DNA of 64,000 nt from Flavimobilis rhizosphaerae (GCF_014852685.1 NZ_JACZDF010000006.1:62001-126000); one strand, 5' to 3'; shown: positions 52,426 to 61,692, counted from the first letter of the stretch. The notes: generated by a model not told the origin, from the sequence alone. Translations and numbers: made by a program.

Positions 52426-53742
52426 TCAGCCGGCCTCGACGAGCAGCTGCACCGCGAGGATGTGCGCACACGGGCCGCGGCCCGTGCCGTGGCGCAGGTA
52501 CCAGGGGCACGTGCACGTCGCGTCCCGACCGACGTCGCGCACCGTGTAGCCGGGACCGTCGCCCGTCCTCACGCGCCACGAGTCGGCGAGCGACTCGATC
52601 GCGCCCTCGGCAAGGAGCCGGCGCGCACGGGTGAGTCGGGTCGCGTCCTTCGTGACTCGCGCCGGGTCGTGCGGGAGCTCGCGGTGGAACCACGCGTCGT
52701 CGACGACGTCGCGCCCGATGCGTCCCGAGGCCGCGAGAACGCCGAGGCCGTCGCGCACACGCGCGGCGCTCAGCGCGGAGTCGCGGGCGAGGCGGCCCTC
52801 GTCGAGGACCGGCTCGAACGCGAGGAGCGCCGCGAGGAGCTCGGCGTCCTCGAGGGCGTTGCCACCGGCGAGGTGTTCGAGCAGCGAGCCCTCGCCCGAG
52901 AACCCGCGCCACGGGACGTCCGTGAGCCCCAGGGCGAGGCGCGCCCCGGGCAGCAGCAGCGTGACGACCGACGGTCCCGGCGCCTCGGTGCCGTGGACGA
53001 CGAGCCCCGTGACGTGCGTGAGGAGACGCTTGAACGCCGAGAGGCGGTGAAGACCCGCGACGTGGACGCCGCCCGCGACGCGTCGGGGCGACAGACGCAG
53101 CCCCGTGCGATCGGCGACGAGCCACCCGGTCCGGTCGACGCCGGTCGCAGGGGGGAGGCCCGCGACGAACGCCCGGGCGTGAGCAGCCCCGACCTCGAAG
53201 GCACGCGGCAGCCCGTGATGGATCTCGGCGGCGTTGCCGAGGCCGCGGACCCAACGGTCGGGCATGACGACGGGCCGCTCGTACGTCGTTCCGCCCGGCG
53301 TCGCGACGGCAAGTCCCTCGCGACCGATGTCGAGGTGCAGCAGCTCGGCACGTCCCACCTGTGTGAGCGCGGTGCGCATCTGCGGGCCGATGTCGACATT
53401 TGTCGTGCCGTGCCGCATCTCTCCCGAGTCGAACGACCCCGGCAGCAGGTCGAGCCGGGCGTGCACCGAGGCGCACGCGGAGAAGCACTCGGCGCGCAGC
53501 CGGTCGCCGTGGGCCGTGAGCACGGGGTCGCGCATCGACTCGGGGACGTGCTTGTAGTAGCGCGTCGACGTGATGTCGGCGAGCGCCACGAGGCCACGCG
53601 CGAGGACGAGCGGCTGCGCGGCGAAGCCGTGGAAGAAGCTCGGCGCCTCGACGAGACCGCCGGGCGTGAGGGCAGGCGCGAGCGCGAGGGCGAGCCCGGT
53701 GTCGTCGAGCCGCGACGCGTCGGCAAAGGTGCGTGCGCTCAT
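52426..53742 (-). CDS. SWIM zinc-finger protein
   Basis: A 438-aa protein. The C-terminal SWIM motif is complete: CTCPWYLRHGTGRGPCAHIL (CxCx(n)CxH, near residues 407-427). The rest has no motif I recognise; it includes RLSAFKRLLTHVTGLVVHG and a mixed alpha/beta body. SWIM domains bind nucleic acids or proteins. The ATG overlaps the stop of the upstream 1092-aa gene (ATGA), so the two are translated together; such SWIM genes are recurrently paired with large HEAT-like proteins in actinobacteria. Confidence 0.8.
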   Translation of the reverse strand: MSARTFADASRLDDTGLALALAPALTPGGLVEAPSFFHGFAAQPLVLARGLVALADITSTRYYKHVPESMRDPVLTAHGDRLRAECFSACASVHARLDLLPGSFDSGEMRHGTTNVDIGPQMRTALTQVGRAELLHLDIGREGLAVATPGGTTYERPVVMPDRWVRGLGNAAEIHHGLPRAFEVGAAHARAFVAGLPPATGVDRTGWLVADRTGLRLSPRRVAGGVHVAGLHRLSAFKRLLTHVTGLVVHGTEAPGPSVVTLLLPGARLALGLTDVPWRGFSGEGSLLEHLAGGNALEDAELLAALLAFEPVLDEGRLARDSALSAARVRDGLGVLAASGRIGRDVVDDAWFHRELPHDPARVTKDATRLTRARRLLAEGAIESLADSWRVRTGDGPGYTVRDVGRDATCTCPWYLRHGTGRGPCAHILAVQLLVEAG

Positions 53743-56700
53743 GCCGCACCGCCGGGCGCGGTGAGGCCGAGGAACGCGGCGAGCGCGGCGGACTTGCGGA
53801 ACGCGACCCTCGAGCCCTTGCGCTCCGCGAGGTCGAGGAGCCCGGGCCACGCGGCGGCGTCGGGAGGGAGCAAACCCCGGTACGCGGCGGTGCGGAGCGC
53901 GGGCGCGTGGATCGTCGCGGCGTCGAGCACGCGGGGCAGCCAGCGCGGCGGCGACGGGCGCGTCGCGGCGTGCTGGACGGTCTCCGTGAGCAGCGGCCAC
54001 AGGACCGGGAGCAGCTCCGGCTCGTAGGCGAGGAGGCGGAGCAGCAGCCCCGGGTTGACGTCCTCGAGCGGCAGGAGACGCTGCACGGCGCTCCGAACGG
54101 CTGACGCCCCGACGCCCCCGCTGCGCAGCGAGGACGTGAGGTAGTACGGGGCGGCGGGCTCGGAGCATGCCGCCGCAAGGAGCACCGCGACCATCGACAC
54201 CGTGAGGGGCGTGCGCGCGGCCCTGCCGAGCGGGCCCTCGCTGCCGCCGAGCCGGTTGCGGACGGGGGAGACGGCGATCTTGCCACCTGACGCGTCCCAG
54301 AAGAGCCACTGCGACGTGCGGCGACGGGACACCGGCGGCGGGGCGCCGTCGGCCCACGGCTCGGCCTCGCACTGGCCCTCGACCTCGAGGTCGTAGAACC
54401 AGGTCTTCGACACGCGGAATGTCCCGAGATCGGGGAACGTGAGGTCGAGCGAGCACAGGCGGTGCGCGCCGACAGCGACGACGGCCGCACCGAGGGTCGC
54501 TCCGTCGTCGATCTCCGGCGAGGTGCCGAGGCCCGACGGCCATGCACTGGCGAATGCGTCGTCGTCGAGCAGATCGGCGGGCGCGGGGAGCGCGGGTGCG
54601 GAACGGCCCGCGCGTGCGGCGCCTGCGGACCTGGCTCGCGTGGGTCCGGTGCTCATGGTGCCAGGGCTCGCGGCTCCCGCGCTCGCGGACGAGGCGCTCG
54701 CTGACGGCTCGCTCGTGCTGTCGTCGACCGCGGGCAGCAGGGCCACGGCGGCCTGCGCCGCCGTGACGGCCTGCGACGAACCCGTGCGATCGGCGATCGC
54801 GCGCAGGCCAGGCGCCTCGAGAACCTTGGCCGGTGCGATCCCGCGGCTCACCGCGTCGAGGGCGTCCGGCACGAGTGCCGCGAGCGTCCCGACGAGCTCG
54901 GCCGTGCCGACCGGGATGCGGGGCAGTGCGGCGAAGCGTGCGAGAAGGTCGTCGGCGAACGGCCAGACGGCGGCTGCCGCACCGTCGTCGGCCGCAGCGA
55001 GCAACGACGCGGCGAGGGCCGCGACGCGCGTGGGCGTCGTGCCGCGCCACGGGAGCGACGCATCGGCGGCCCCCGGCGGCAGCAGCCCGCGCGACCATGC
55101 GTCGCGCACCGCCCGGGCGCCGTCCGTCACGGCGACGGGCAGCAGGGTCGACGGCTCGACGAGCAGCGCCGTCGCGACGGCGCGGGGCAGCGGGGCGCGG
55201 CGACGCGCGGCCTGGGCCAGTGCGAGCCCCGAGCCTGGCGTCCCCGCCGGGACGACACGGTCGACCGGCATCTGGGTCCAGGTCGGGAAGGCCGTGACGT
55301 CGGGCACTAGCCAGCCGGCGTGAGCGCGCTGAGGCAGATCGGACAGAGAGGCGGGGATCGTCACGTCCTGCTCCGCCGGCCGACTGCTTCGTGCGGTGTC
55401 GGCGGACGCGTCGCGCAGGACGTAGGGGTCGTCGAGGTAGCCGAGCGCGACCGCGACGGCGTCGCGGGCGCACGGGATCCCTCGCTCGTCGAGGAGCGGG
55501 ACGCTGTGAGCGGCAAGCCGGGCGAGGCGTTCACGCACGGAGCTGTCGACGGACGTGAGATCGAGGCGCGCGAGCGCGAGCTGGAGGTCACCCTCGGACG
55601 CGCCCGCCCCGGCGCGACCGTAGGACTCGAGCCGCTCGACGAGGTCGGACGCGACGATGCTGAGGTCGACGTGGCTGGGCGTAGACAGGAGGCACGGGAG
55701 GTCGCCGAGCCGGTGGACGACGTGCGCGTCGCGGGCCTGCACGAGGTCGCGCGCCTGGAAGCGCCGGTCGAGCTCGTGCTCGAGGGGGCGGCGACCCCTG
55801 AGCCACGTCTCGACGTGCACCGCGACCATGCGGAACGACTCGCCCGAGCCATGGGGGACGCCCGCAAGGGCCGAGCGTGCACCCTCACGGTCTGCCGCTG
55901 CGACGGCGTTCATCGCCTCGAGCAGCTGCTCCCAGACGATGTCGACAGGGCGCTCGGCACCCCGGGCGACCTCGGCGACGAGCGCCTCGAGCGCGCGCGC
56001 CGTCGGCTCCACGGGCTCGAACCGGGGAAGGGTCCACGCAGGTGGGGTGGCGTTCCACCGGCCGACGACGGGCTGCGGCGCGGGTTCGTCCTCGGTCGTG
56101 ACCTCGAGTCCCCACCGCTCGACGAGCGCGCTCGCGGCCTTCTGCACGCCCCGGTCCGTCGACGTGAGGTGCGGGGCCACGAGGGCCGCCACAAGGGCCA
56201 GCACCTCCGGGTCCGACGGCGCGGGGCGCTCGAGCGCCGCGGCGAGCACCACGCGTCGGGTCTTCGCGGCCCGCACGTGCAGGGTCGTCGCGAGGACGTC
56301 GCCGACGAGCGCGTCGTCCGTCGACGCGAGAAGAGCGGGCGCGAACGCCTCGACGACGGGCGTCTCGCCGTGCCCGAGGACAGGCACCAGACGGTCGCCG
56401 ACCGCGCGCACCTCGTCGTCGCTGAAGGCGAGGTTCTCGCGCAGGAGCGTCGTCCACGCCGCACGGTCCGACGGCCGACCCACGGTGTCGAGCGCCATGA
56501 GCGCGGCCTCGACCGTGTCGTCGCGATCGAGCTCCCCGCGCGCGAGGAGCTCCGGGACGATGAGCGCGATCCCTGCCGTCGCGGGGATGCCGTGCTCGGC
56601 AGCGGCGCGGACGTGCGCGGGCACGTGTCTGAGCACGACCGACGGCTCGAGGGAGCTGTCGAACACCGTCCACGGCTCCGTCCGCGTCCCGGGGTCCGCG

Positions 56701-57017
56701 AGCCGCTCGAGGACGGACCGGGTGTGGAGCGCCCAGTCCTCGACGTGGGGCGCATGGTCGACGAGCGGCGCGTCGAGCGTCGCTAGGAGCCGCAGTGTGA
56801 GAGCCGAGTGCGGTGTCGGGTCGCCGGGGCCGAAGCGGTTGCGGTTCCGCGCCAGCTCACGGACGAGCTGCTCGGCGAACGCCGGCCCGCGCTCGGCGAG
56901 GACGGGCAAGACAGCGTCGTCGTCGACCGTCCACAGCTCCCGCAGGACCCGCGCGACCTTTGCTGCGGGAGCGTGCGCGAGCTCGAGCGGGACGGGGCTC
57001 ACGGTCTCGGCCGTCAC
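53739..57017 (-). CDS. Large HEAT-like protein paired with SWIM gene (DUF6493-like)
   Basis: A 1092-aa cytoplasmic protein without signal or TM segments. It consists of many amphipathic helical repeats (for example ALTLRLLATLDAPLVDHAP, ALVAALVAPHLTSTDRGVQK), suggestive of a HEAT/ARM solenoid; a Ser/Ala-rich linker (SASASSASAGAASPGTMS) near residue 770-800 separates a C-terminal part. The pairing with a SWIM protein matches the DUF6493/DUF7824 arrangement as I remember it; this needs a profile search. GTG start after AGGAG; a TACGCT -10 is at 57057-57052. Biological role unknown. Confidence 0.65.
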   Translation of the reverse strand: MTAETVSPVPLELAHAPAAKVARVLRELWTVDDDAVLPVLAERGPAFAEQLVRELARNRNRFGPGDPTPHSALTLRLLATLDAPLVDHAPHVEDWALHTRSVLERLADPGTRTEPWTVFDSSLEPSVVLRHVPAHVRAAAEHGIPATAGIALIVPELLARGELDRDDTVEAALMALDTVGRPSDRAAWTTLLRENLAFSDDEVRAVGDRLVPVLGHGETPVVEAFAPALLASTDDALVGDVLATTLHVRAAKTRRVVLAAALERPAPSDPEVLALVAALVAPHLTSTDRGVQKAASALVERWGLEVTTEDEPAPQPVVGRWNATPPAWTLPRFEPVEPTARALEALVAEVARGAERPVDIVWEQLLEAMNAVAAADREGARSALAGVPHGSGESFRMVAVHVETWLRGRRPLEHELDRRFQARDLVQARDAHVVHRLGDLPCLLSTPSHVDLSIVASDLVERLESYGRAGAGASEGDLQLALARLDLTSVDSSVRERLARLAAHSVPLLDERGIPCARDAVAVALGYLDDPYVLRDASADTARSSRPAEQDVTIPASLSDLPQRAHAGWLVPDVTAFPTWTQMPVDRVVPAGTPGSGLALAQAARRRAPLPRAVATALLVEPSTLLPVAVTDGARAVRDAWSRGLLPPGAADASLPWRGTTPTRVAALAASLLAAADDGAAAAVWPFADDLLARFAALPRIPVGTAELVGTLAALVPDALDAVSRGIAPAKVLEAPGLRAIADRTGSSQAVTAAQAAVALLPAVDDSTSEPSASASSASAGAASPGTMSTGPTRARSAGAARAGRSAPALPAPADLLDDDAFASAWPSGLGTSPEIDDGATLGAAVVAVGAHRLCSLDLTFPDLGTFRVSKTWFYDLEVEGQCEAEPWADGAPPPVSRRRTSQWLFWDASGGKIAVSPVRNRLGGSEGPLGRAARTPLTVSMVAVLLAAACSEPAAPYYLTSSLRSGGVGASAVRSAVQRLLPLEDVNPGLLLRLLAYEPELLPVLWPLLTETVQHAATRPSPPRWLPRVLDAATIHAPALRTAAYRGLLPPDAAAWPGLLDLAERKGSRVAFRKSAALAAFLGLTAPGGAA

Positions 57018-57104
57018 GGTGGTCTCCTGTCGTCGGCGATCAGTGAGGGGAGCGTAGCGGGAGGGTCGGGCATCGCGGGAGCATGCCCGCGTGCCGCACC
57101 ATGC

Positions 57105-57422
57105 TCACCGACGGACCGAGGCCGCCTCGCGCAGAGCCGCGGCCGTTCCCGCCGCGAGCTGCGCCTCGAGCGCGACGACGGCCCGGAGGACCTGCGTGAG
57201 GGCCTCCGGGCGCGCGGCGTCGTACCCCGCCGCGGCCGGGTTCGAGGGGTTGCTCGAGGGTGCTGTCTGCTCCGGGTGGTACGACGCGGCCGCGAGGATC
57301 CGGTCAGTGACGCTGCTCGACCACGACCGGGTGGACCGTGCGGGCTCCGGTGCGGGGACGTCGTGCACGGCGACCCGCACCTCGACGACGGGTGACCACT
57401 CGCCCTCCGGGGACGTGCGCAC
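57105..57422 (-). pseudogene. N-terminally truncated paralogue of the 49.2 kb gene
   Basis: The minus frame reads SFEARVRTSPEGEWSPVVEV...YDAARPEALTQVLRAVVALE...LREAASVRR and stops at 57105. The coding pattern extends upstream of the GTG 57422 to about 57460 (GHGAPHTAVDSFEA), but there is no credible start or Shine-Dalgarno. The last 35 residues match the -1-frame end of the gene at 49157-49473. The first part is Fn3-like. It is likely a decayed gene; an 105-aa product from GTG 57422 cannot be excluded. Confidence 0.55.
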
Positions 57423-57463
57423 GCGCGCCTCGAAGCTGTCGACGGCCGTGTGCGGAGCGCCAT

Positions 57464-57631
57464 GGCCCCGCCGACGAGACCGACTGCGCCGACCGCTCGG
57501 CGTACACGATCTACCGTCGGCAGCCGCTCACGATCGAGGCGTCGGCGGGCCCGACGCGCGTCTGCGCCGTCGGCTTCGACATGGGCGGGAACGAGTCACC
57601 CGTGACCGAAAAGGTCATCGGCGGCGAGTAG
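57464..57631 (+). pseudogene. C-terminal remnant of an extracellular Fn3-type protein
   Basis: The plus frame ADETDCADRSAYTIYRRQ, PLTIEASAGPTRVCAVGF and DMGGNESPVTEKVIGGE looks like the last strands of an Fn3-like domain of a secreted protein, ending at TAG 57629-57631. Upstream there is no start and the frame runs antisense into the fragment at 57105-57422. About 56 residues remain. Confidence 0.5.
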
Positions 57632-57682
57632 CGCGCGAGCGGGCCACGCGTCGGCAGCGGGCGGCCCCGCTACTCTCGGATC

Positions 57683-58051
57683 ATGTTGCGCCCCCGCACC
57701 ATGACCACCCGGGTGGTGGGCACGTTGCTGACGGTGCGCGCCACGACAGGCGCGTGCGCGGCGTTGGACGAGCCAGGCTCGACGCCGACTGCGGCACCAC
57801 CCGCAAGCACGCCCGGGCCGTCCGAGGACGACCTCGTCCCCGGCTGGGACGAACCTGGGGACGGCCCCGCGCCGACACCCGCCGCCGACCTCACACCCTC
57901 TCAGCTCCGGGAGATGCTCCGCCTGCCGGCCACCGGACCCCCCACGTCGACGACGTGCACAGACGTCGACGTCCACGTCACCGAGCTCGACGTCGCCATG
58001 GGCGGCACGGAAGCGACAGCCCGCGTGGGGCCCTTCGCACCCGTAGGCTGA
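57683..58051 (+). CDS. Small putative lipoprotein
   Basis: A 122-aa protein beginning MLRPRTMTTRVVGTLLTVRA with a possible lipobox TGAC, although the hydrophobic core is weak (interrupted by TVRATT). The mature part is Pro/Ala/Thr-rich (STPTAAPPASTPGPSEDD), then a short domain with LTPSQLREMLRL. No family recognised. The ATG is 6 nt after TACTCT (57671-57676), so leaderless. The degenerate signal and abrupt end could mean decay. Confidence 0.5.
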   Translation: MLRPRTMTTRVVGTLLTVRATTGACAALDEPGSTPTAAPPASTPGPSEDDLVPGWDEPGDGPAPTPAADLTPSQLREMLRLPATGPPTSTTCTDVDVHVTELDVAMGGTEATARVGPFAPVG

Positions 58052-58117
58052 CCGTTCGCGCACGCTCCACGCGCCGCAGCACCACCCAGCAGACGTCACG
58101 ACACGAACGGCCCGCAC

Positions 58118-59362
58118 ATGTACTCCCTGCTCCTCGCGCTCATCTACGTCGCGTTCGTGAGCCTCGGACTGCCCGACTCTCTCGTCGGGGCCGGCTGGCC
58201 GGTCATGCACGGCGACCTCGGCGTGCCCCTCGGCTCTGCGGGCGTCCTCACGATGATCATCGCGGGCGGCACGATCGTCTCGAGCCTGCTGTCCGAACTC
58301 CTCACGCGCAGGCTCGGCGTCGGCCTCGTCACGGCAGTGAGCGTCGGGATGACCGCAGCGGCGCTCTTCGGGTTCGCGACGGCCGACGCGTTCTGGGTCG
58401 TGTGCGTGTGGGCGCTCCCGTACGGGCTCGGCGCCGGAGCCGTCGACGCTGCGCTCAACAACTACGTCGCGCTCCACTACGCAGCCCGTCACATGAACTG
58501 GCTGCACAGCTTCTGGGGCGTCGGCGCGTCGATCAGCCCGTTCATCATGAGCCACGCGATCGGTGCTGGCCTCGGCTGGGCGAGCGCCTACCGGAGCGTC
58601 GGCATCATCCAGGCCGCGCTCACCGTCGTCCTGCTGCTGAGCGTCACGCTCTGGGGGAGGGTCAACCCCGTCGCCACGACGACGCACACCGTCGACGAAC
58701 CCCGGGACGAGCAGTCCGGCACCGAGCCGACCAGGGGGCACGTGCCGCTCCGCACGGTCCTGCGCATCCCCGGGGTGCGCCTCGTCCTCGGCGCGTTCTT
58801 CGCCTACTGCGCGCTCGAGAGCACAGCGATCCTCTGGGCGTCGACCTACCTCGTCACGTACCGCGACGTCGACGCCGGGACCGCAGCCGCGTTCGGCTCC
58901 CTCTTCCTCCTCGGCATCACCGCCGGCCGGTTCCTCGCAGGTTTCGTCGCCGACAGGATCGGGGACCGTGCGCTCATCCGTGGCGGCTTCCTCACGATCG
59001 CCGCAGGTGTCGTCCTCGTTGCGCTCCCGGTCCCGACGGACGCCGTCGCGCTCGCCGGGCTTGTCCTCGCAGGTCTGGGCAGCGCACCCATCTACCCGGC
59101 GATCATCCACTCGACGCCCGCGAACTTCGGGCGTCACACCTCGCACGCGATCATCGGCATCCAGATGGCGGCCGCCTACACCGGCTCGACGCTCGCTCCG
59201 CCCGTCTTCGGCGGGCTGTCCGCGCTGCTGGGGATGTGGCTGCTCCCGCTCTACCTCGGGGCCCTCGTCCTTCTCGGGCTCCTGCTCTCCGAGCGGCTCA
59301 ACAAGGTCGTCGACGAGGCCACGCTGGCGCGGGACGACGCGACGCTCGACGCAGAGCGCTGA
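58118..59362 (+). CDS. Major facilitator superfamily transporter
   Basis: A 414-aa permease with about 12 TM helices in two halves around a charged loop (residues about 190-210). The N-terminal FVSLGLPDSLVGAGWP and motif-A-like LLTRRLGVG are of the fucose/glucose-permease type, and GFVADRIGDRALIRGG provides the second-half motif A. The pattern LGLPDSLxGAxWP is typical of MFS members near FucP-like and uncharacterised sugar or drug carriers. The substrate is unknown. No strong Shine-Dalgarno. Confidence 0.8.
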   Translation: MYSLLLALIYVAFVSLGLPDSLVGAGWPVMHGDLGVPLGSAGVLTMIIAGGTIVSSLLSELLTRRLGVGLVTAVSVGMTAAALFGFATADAFWVVCVWALPYGLGAGAVDAALNNYVALHYAARHMNWLHSFWGVGASISPFIMSHAIGAGLGWASAYRSVGIIQAALTVVLLLSVTLWGRVNPVATTTHTVDEPRDEQSGTEPTRGHVPLRTVLRIPGVRLVLGAFFAYCALESTAILWASTYLVTYRDVDAGTAAAFGSLFLLGITAGRFLAGFVADRIGDRALIRGGFLTIAAGVVLVALPVPTDAVALAGLVLAGLGSAPIYPAIIHSTPANFGRHTSHAIIGIQMAAAYTGSTLAPPVFGGLSALLGMWLLPLYLGALVLLGLLLSERLNKVVDEATLARDDATLDAER

Positions 59363-59414
59363 GCGGACGACCGGGCAGGCCGGGCAGGCTGGGCACGCTG
59401 CCAGCAGTGCAGGC

Positions 59415-59915
59415 TCAGCGGGTGGCGAGCCTCGCGAGCGCGTCGCCCGTGACGCGCTGCGTCGTCCACTCGTCCATGCCGACCGCACCGAGCGACCGGT
59501 AGAACGCGATCGACGGCGCGTTCCAGTCGAGGACCGTCCACTCGAACCGGGGGTAGCCCCGCTCGACGCACACGGCTGCGAGGGTCTGCACGAGCGCACG
59601 GCCGTAGCCGCGTCCGCGGAACGCGTCGTCGACCCAGAGGTCCTCGAGCCACAGGCCCTGCTCGCCCGTCCACGTCGAGTACGTCGTGAACCACAGGGCG
59701 ATCGCCACGACGTCGCCGTCACGCTCGACGACGTGCGTGAACGCTGCGGGTCGCTCGCCGAAGAGCGTCTCCGTGAGGCGCTCGACGGTGTTGACGACCG
59801 CGTCGGGCTCCTTCTCGTAGGTGGCGAGCGCCTGGATGCAGCGAAGGATGGCGGGCTCGTCACCGGGGCGGGCCTCGCGGACGAGGGCGCCGTCGGAGAG
59901 GGTGGACGCAGGCAT
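59415..59915 (-). CDS. GNAT-family acetyltransferase (diamine/SSAT-like)
   Basis: A 166-aa GNAT. VREARPGDEPAILRCIQALATYEK with LWFTTYSTWTG and LEDLWVDDAFRGRGYGRAL (acetyl-CoA loop RGRGYG) follow the spermidine/spermine N-acetyltransferase pattern, and WTVLDWNAPSIAFYRSLGA closes the fold. Polyamines or similar amines are plausible substrates. TAGGAT at the minus-strand 59957 region could be the -10; GGAG precedes the ATG. Confidence 0.88.
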   Translation of the reverse strand: MPASTLSDGALVREARPGDEPAILRCIQALATYEKEPDAVVNTVERLTETLFGERPAAFTHVVERDGDVVAIALWFTTYSTWTGEQGLWLEDLWVDDAFRGRGYGRALVQTLAAVCVERGYPRFEWTVLDWNAPSIAFYRSLGAVGMDEWTTQRVTGDALARLATR

Positions 59916-60106
59916 GCGGGGCTCCGGGGAGGGGATCGGGGGAGGTTCGATCCTACGGCGCGGTTCTGCCAGGGGAGCTCCCAGGATGTGCCAGGAGAAT
60001 CCCAGGCACGGGCTGCAGCATGAGGCCCAGCGGGGCCCCGGCCCGCCGGGTGGAGCATCCCCGACGGGTCGGGCAACCTCGCGGCAACGTGAGCGAGGCG
60101 GGCGCC

Positions 60107-60670
60107 CTATCGGCGTCGAAGCTGCGAGCGGCCCCGGAGACGGCTGCGCAGCACGGCGAGCGACGTGGGTGTCCCGTCCTTGACGACGTGCCAGAAGAGC
60201 CAGCCGTTGCGCTGGTAGCCGACGGCGGCCGTCGCAGCCGCGGACGGCCCCGGATGGGTCGTTCCCTGACGGACCACAGACCCTGCGGCAGTGACGACAG
60301 CGCGCTCGTCGGCCGCGTCATTCGGTCCGCGCAGCTCCTCGCCCGCCGTGAGGACACCTGCGCTCAGCATCCAGACGAGATCGGGATCCACCGACGGCGC
60401 AGCAGGGTCGCTGGTCGCGAGGTCGTCGGACGGGAGGGCGGCCGCGGGCGGGGGCGGTGTCGGCGACGGGGCCGTCGCGGACACGGCCTTGTCGGCGCTC
60501 GCCGGTGCGGAGGAACCCACGAGTCGCGCGAGCGCGGCCTCGAGAACATGGCGATGCAACGACGGCACAACGTTCTTGTCGAGGTCCTTGAGCAGCTCGT
60601 CGGCGTGATGGGCCACAGTCCTGCGCTGCTTGTCGCTGAGCGACGTGTCGAACGTGGGAAGAACCGTCAT
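60107..60670 (-). CDS. Hypothetical protein, 187 aa
   Basis: Two parts separated by a Pro/Ser/Ala linker (about 60-90): an N-terminal helical segment (LSDKQRRTVAHHADELLKDLDKNV split over two helices) and a C-terminal domain ending in VGYQRNGWLFWHVVKDGTPTSL, which resembles compact beta domains that close around a conserved Trp-Phe-Trp core. No family recognised. AGGGG lies before the ATG. It is 255 bp downstream of the zinc-ribbon operon on the same strand. Confidence 0.55.
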   Translation of the reverse strand: MTVLPTFDTSLSDKQRRTVAHHADELLKDLDKNVVPSLHRHVLEAALARLVGSSAPASADKAVSATAPSPTPPPPAAALPSDDLATSDPAAPSVDPDLVWMLSAGVLTAGEELRGPNDAADERAVVTAAGSVVRQGTTHPGPSAAATAAVGYQRNGWLFWHVVKDGTPTSLAVLRSRLRGRSQLRRR

Positions 60671-60925
60671 CGTTGCCCCTGTCGCTCTGTGCTCGCTGTA
60701 AGTCCTCGACGGTCACGACGCGGTGCTGCGTCGTGCCGGTGCGTCCCCGTTCCACGGTGATGATCGGCGCAGGGCAGCGAAAGGATGAGCCGTCGCGGCC
60801 TCACAGGCGTACGGCTAGTGCGAGCCTACCTCGGACGGACCGGTGGGATCGTCGAGATCGTCCCTTTGCATGGTGCGCGAGCGGGATTGCCTCGGGCTCG
60901 AGGTCGGGGACGCCGGGCACCTCAG
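60671..60925. other. Intergenic region without recognised features
   Basis: 255 bp between the 187-aa gene and the 42-aa zinc-ribbon gene, both on the minus strand. A minus-strand TAGGCT near 60836-60831 could be a -10; nothing else is supported. Confidence 0.3.
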
Positions 60926-61054
60926 TTATCGCTGGACCTCCGTCACAGGCTCGCCGCACACGTCGCACTGCCGGACGTCGACGCTCTCGGTCAGCGTCTC
61001 GCCGTAGGTGCCGCAGAACTCGCACACCCAGGCTGCGAGGTGTTCTGGCCTCAT
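60926..61054 (-). CDS. 42-aa zinc-ribbon protein
   Basis: A very short protein, MRPEHLAAWVCEFCGTYGET then LTESVDVRQCDVCGEPVTEVQR. Four cysteines in two CxxC knuckles (C11/C14 and C30/C33) form a complete zinc ribbon and little else. The ATG overlaps the stop of the 213-aa gene (ATGA), so it is translated as the third gene of the damage-regulated operon. The compactness suggests a nucleic-acid or protein-binding adaptor. No known family. Confidence 0.75.
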   Translation of the reverse strand: MRPEHLAAWVCEFCGTYGETLTESVDVRQCDVCGEPVTEVQR

Positions 61055-61692
61055 GCGGGGACCTCCGGTCCGTCGTAGGTCGATGACCAGCCGCGCAGCA
61101 CGCTGTGGAGGTAGGCGCGCCGGCCGTCGGGAGGATCGCCGAGGAGTGATCCGAGGTCGTCGGCGACGGCCGCGAGCGCCTTGCGGGACTGGCCGGTGGC
61201 GAGCTCGCCGAGCAGCGCGAGCATGAGGTCGCTCGCGGGCCATGCCTCGACGATGCTGCGCGCCTTGCCGAACTTGTGCCGGAGGAACCGGTCGGAGAAG
61301 GTCCACGACGTCATGTGGACCGGGGTGCGGTCCGCCTGCGTGAGCAACCGGCAGGCGCGCCGCACGGACTCGCTGGGCGCGTGGAACCGCGGGTCCGGAC
61401 CGCCGAGTGCCGGGACGAGCGCTTCCGCGTCGTCCTCCTCGACGATCTGCAGGAGCACGCACGAGGAGGCGTACCACTCGGGGGAGACGATGCTCATCGT
61501 CGCCGCGACGCCGTCGACGAACGCGGTGAGCGCGCTCGCGAACGTGACGGGGTCGTCGTCCTCGTCGAGACTCACCCGGTGCATGTAGACGGTCGACGGC
61601 GCTCCCGTGAGCTCGTCGAGGTACGGGTGGACCGCGACCTGGACGAGCCGGTCGCCGGGTTCGCGCGCCAGACGCTTGGCAAGGAGTCCCAT
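61051..61692 (-). CDS. Hypothetical protein, 213 aa, damage-operon gene 2
   Basis: A soluble protein with no motif I recognise. It is an alpha/beta mix: LVQVAVHPYLDELTGAPSTV, then AFVDGVAATMSIVSPEWYAS, then a helical half (ACRLLTQADRTPVHMTSWTF, DLMLALLGELATGQSRKAL). No signal peptide or TM helix. It overlaps both neighbours by ATGA-type joints (ATG 61692 in the upstream stop; its own stop in the zinc-ribbon start). Expression is predicted from the RecA-NDp-type promoter at 62249-62270. Confidence 0.7.
   Translation of the reverse strand: MGLLAKRLAREPGDRLVQVAVHPYLDELTGAPSTVYMHRVSLDEDDDPVTFASALTAFVDGVAATMSIVSPEWYASSCVLLQIVEEDDAEALVPALGGPDPRFHAPSESVRRACRLLTQADRTPVHMTSWTFSDRFLRHKFGKARSIVEAWPASDLMLALLGELATGQSRKALAAVADDLGSLLGDPPDGRRAYLHSVLRGWSSTYDGPEVPA

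Noticed and set aside
60785-61078. 97-aa plus-strand open frame opposite the zinc-ribbon gene
   Set aside because: Antisense to a better-supported coupled gene; no ribosome-binding site and no family pattern.
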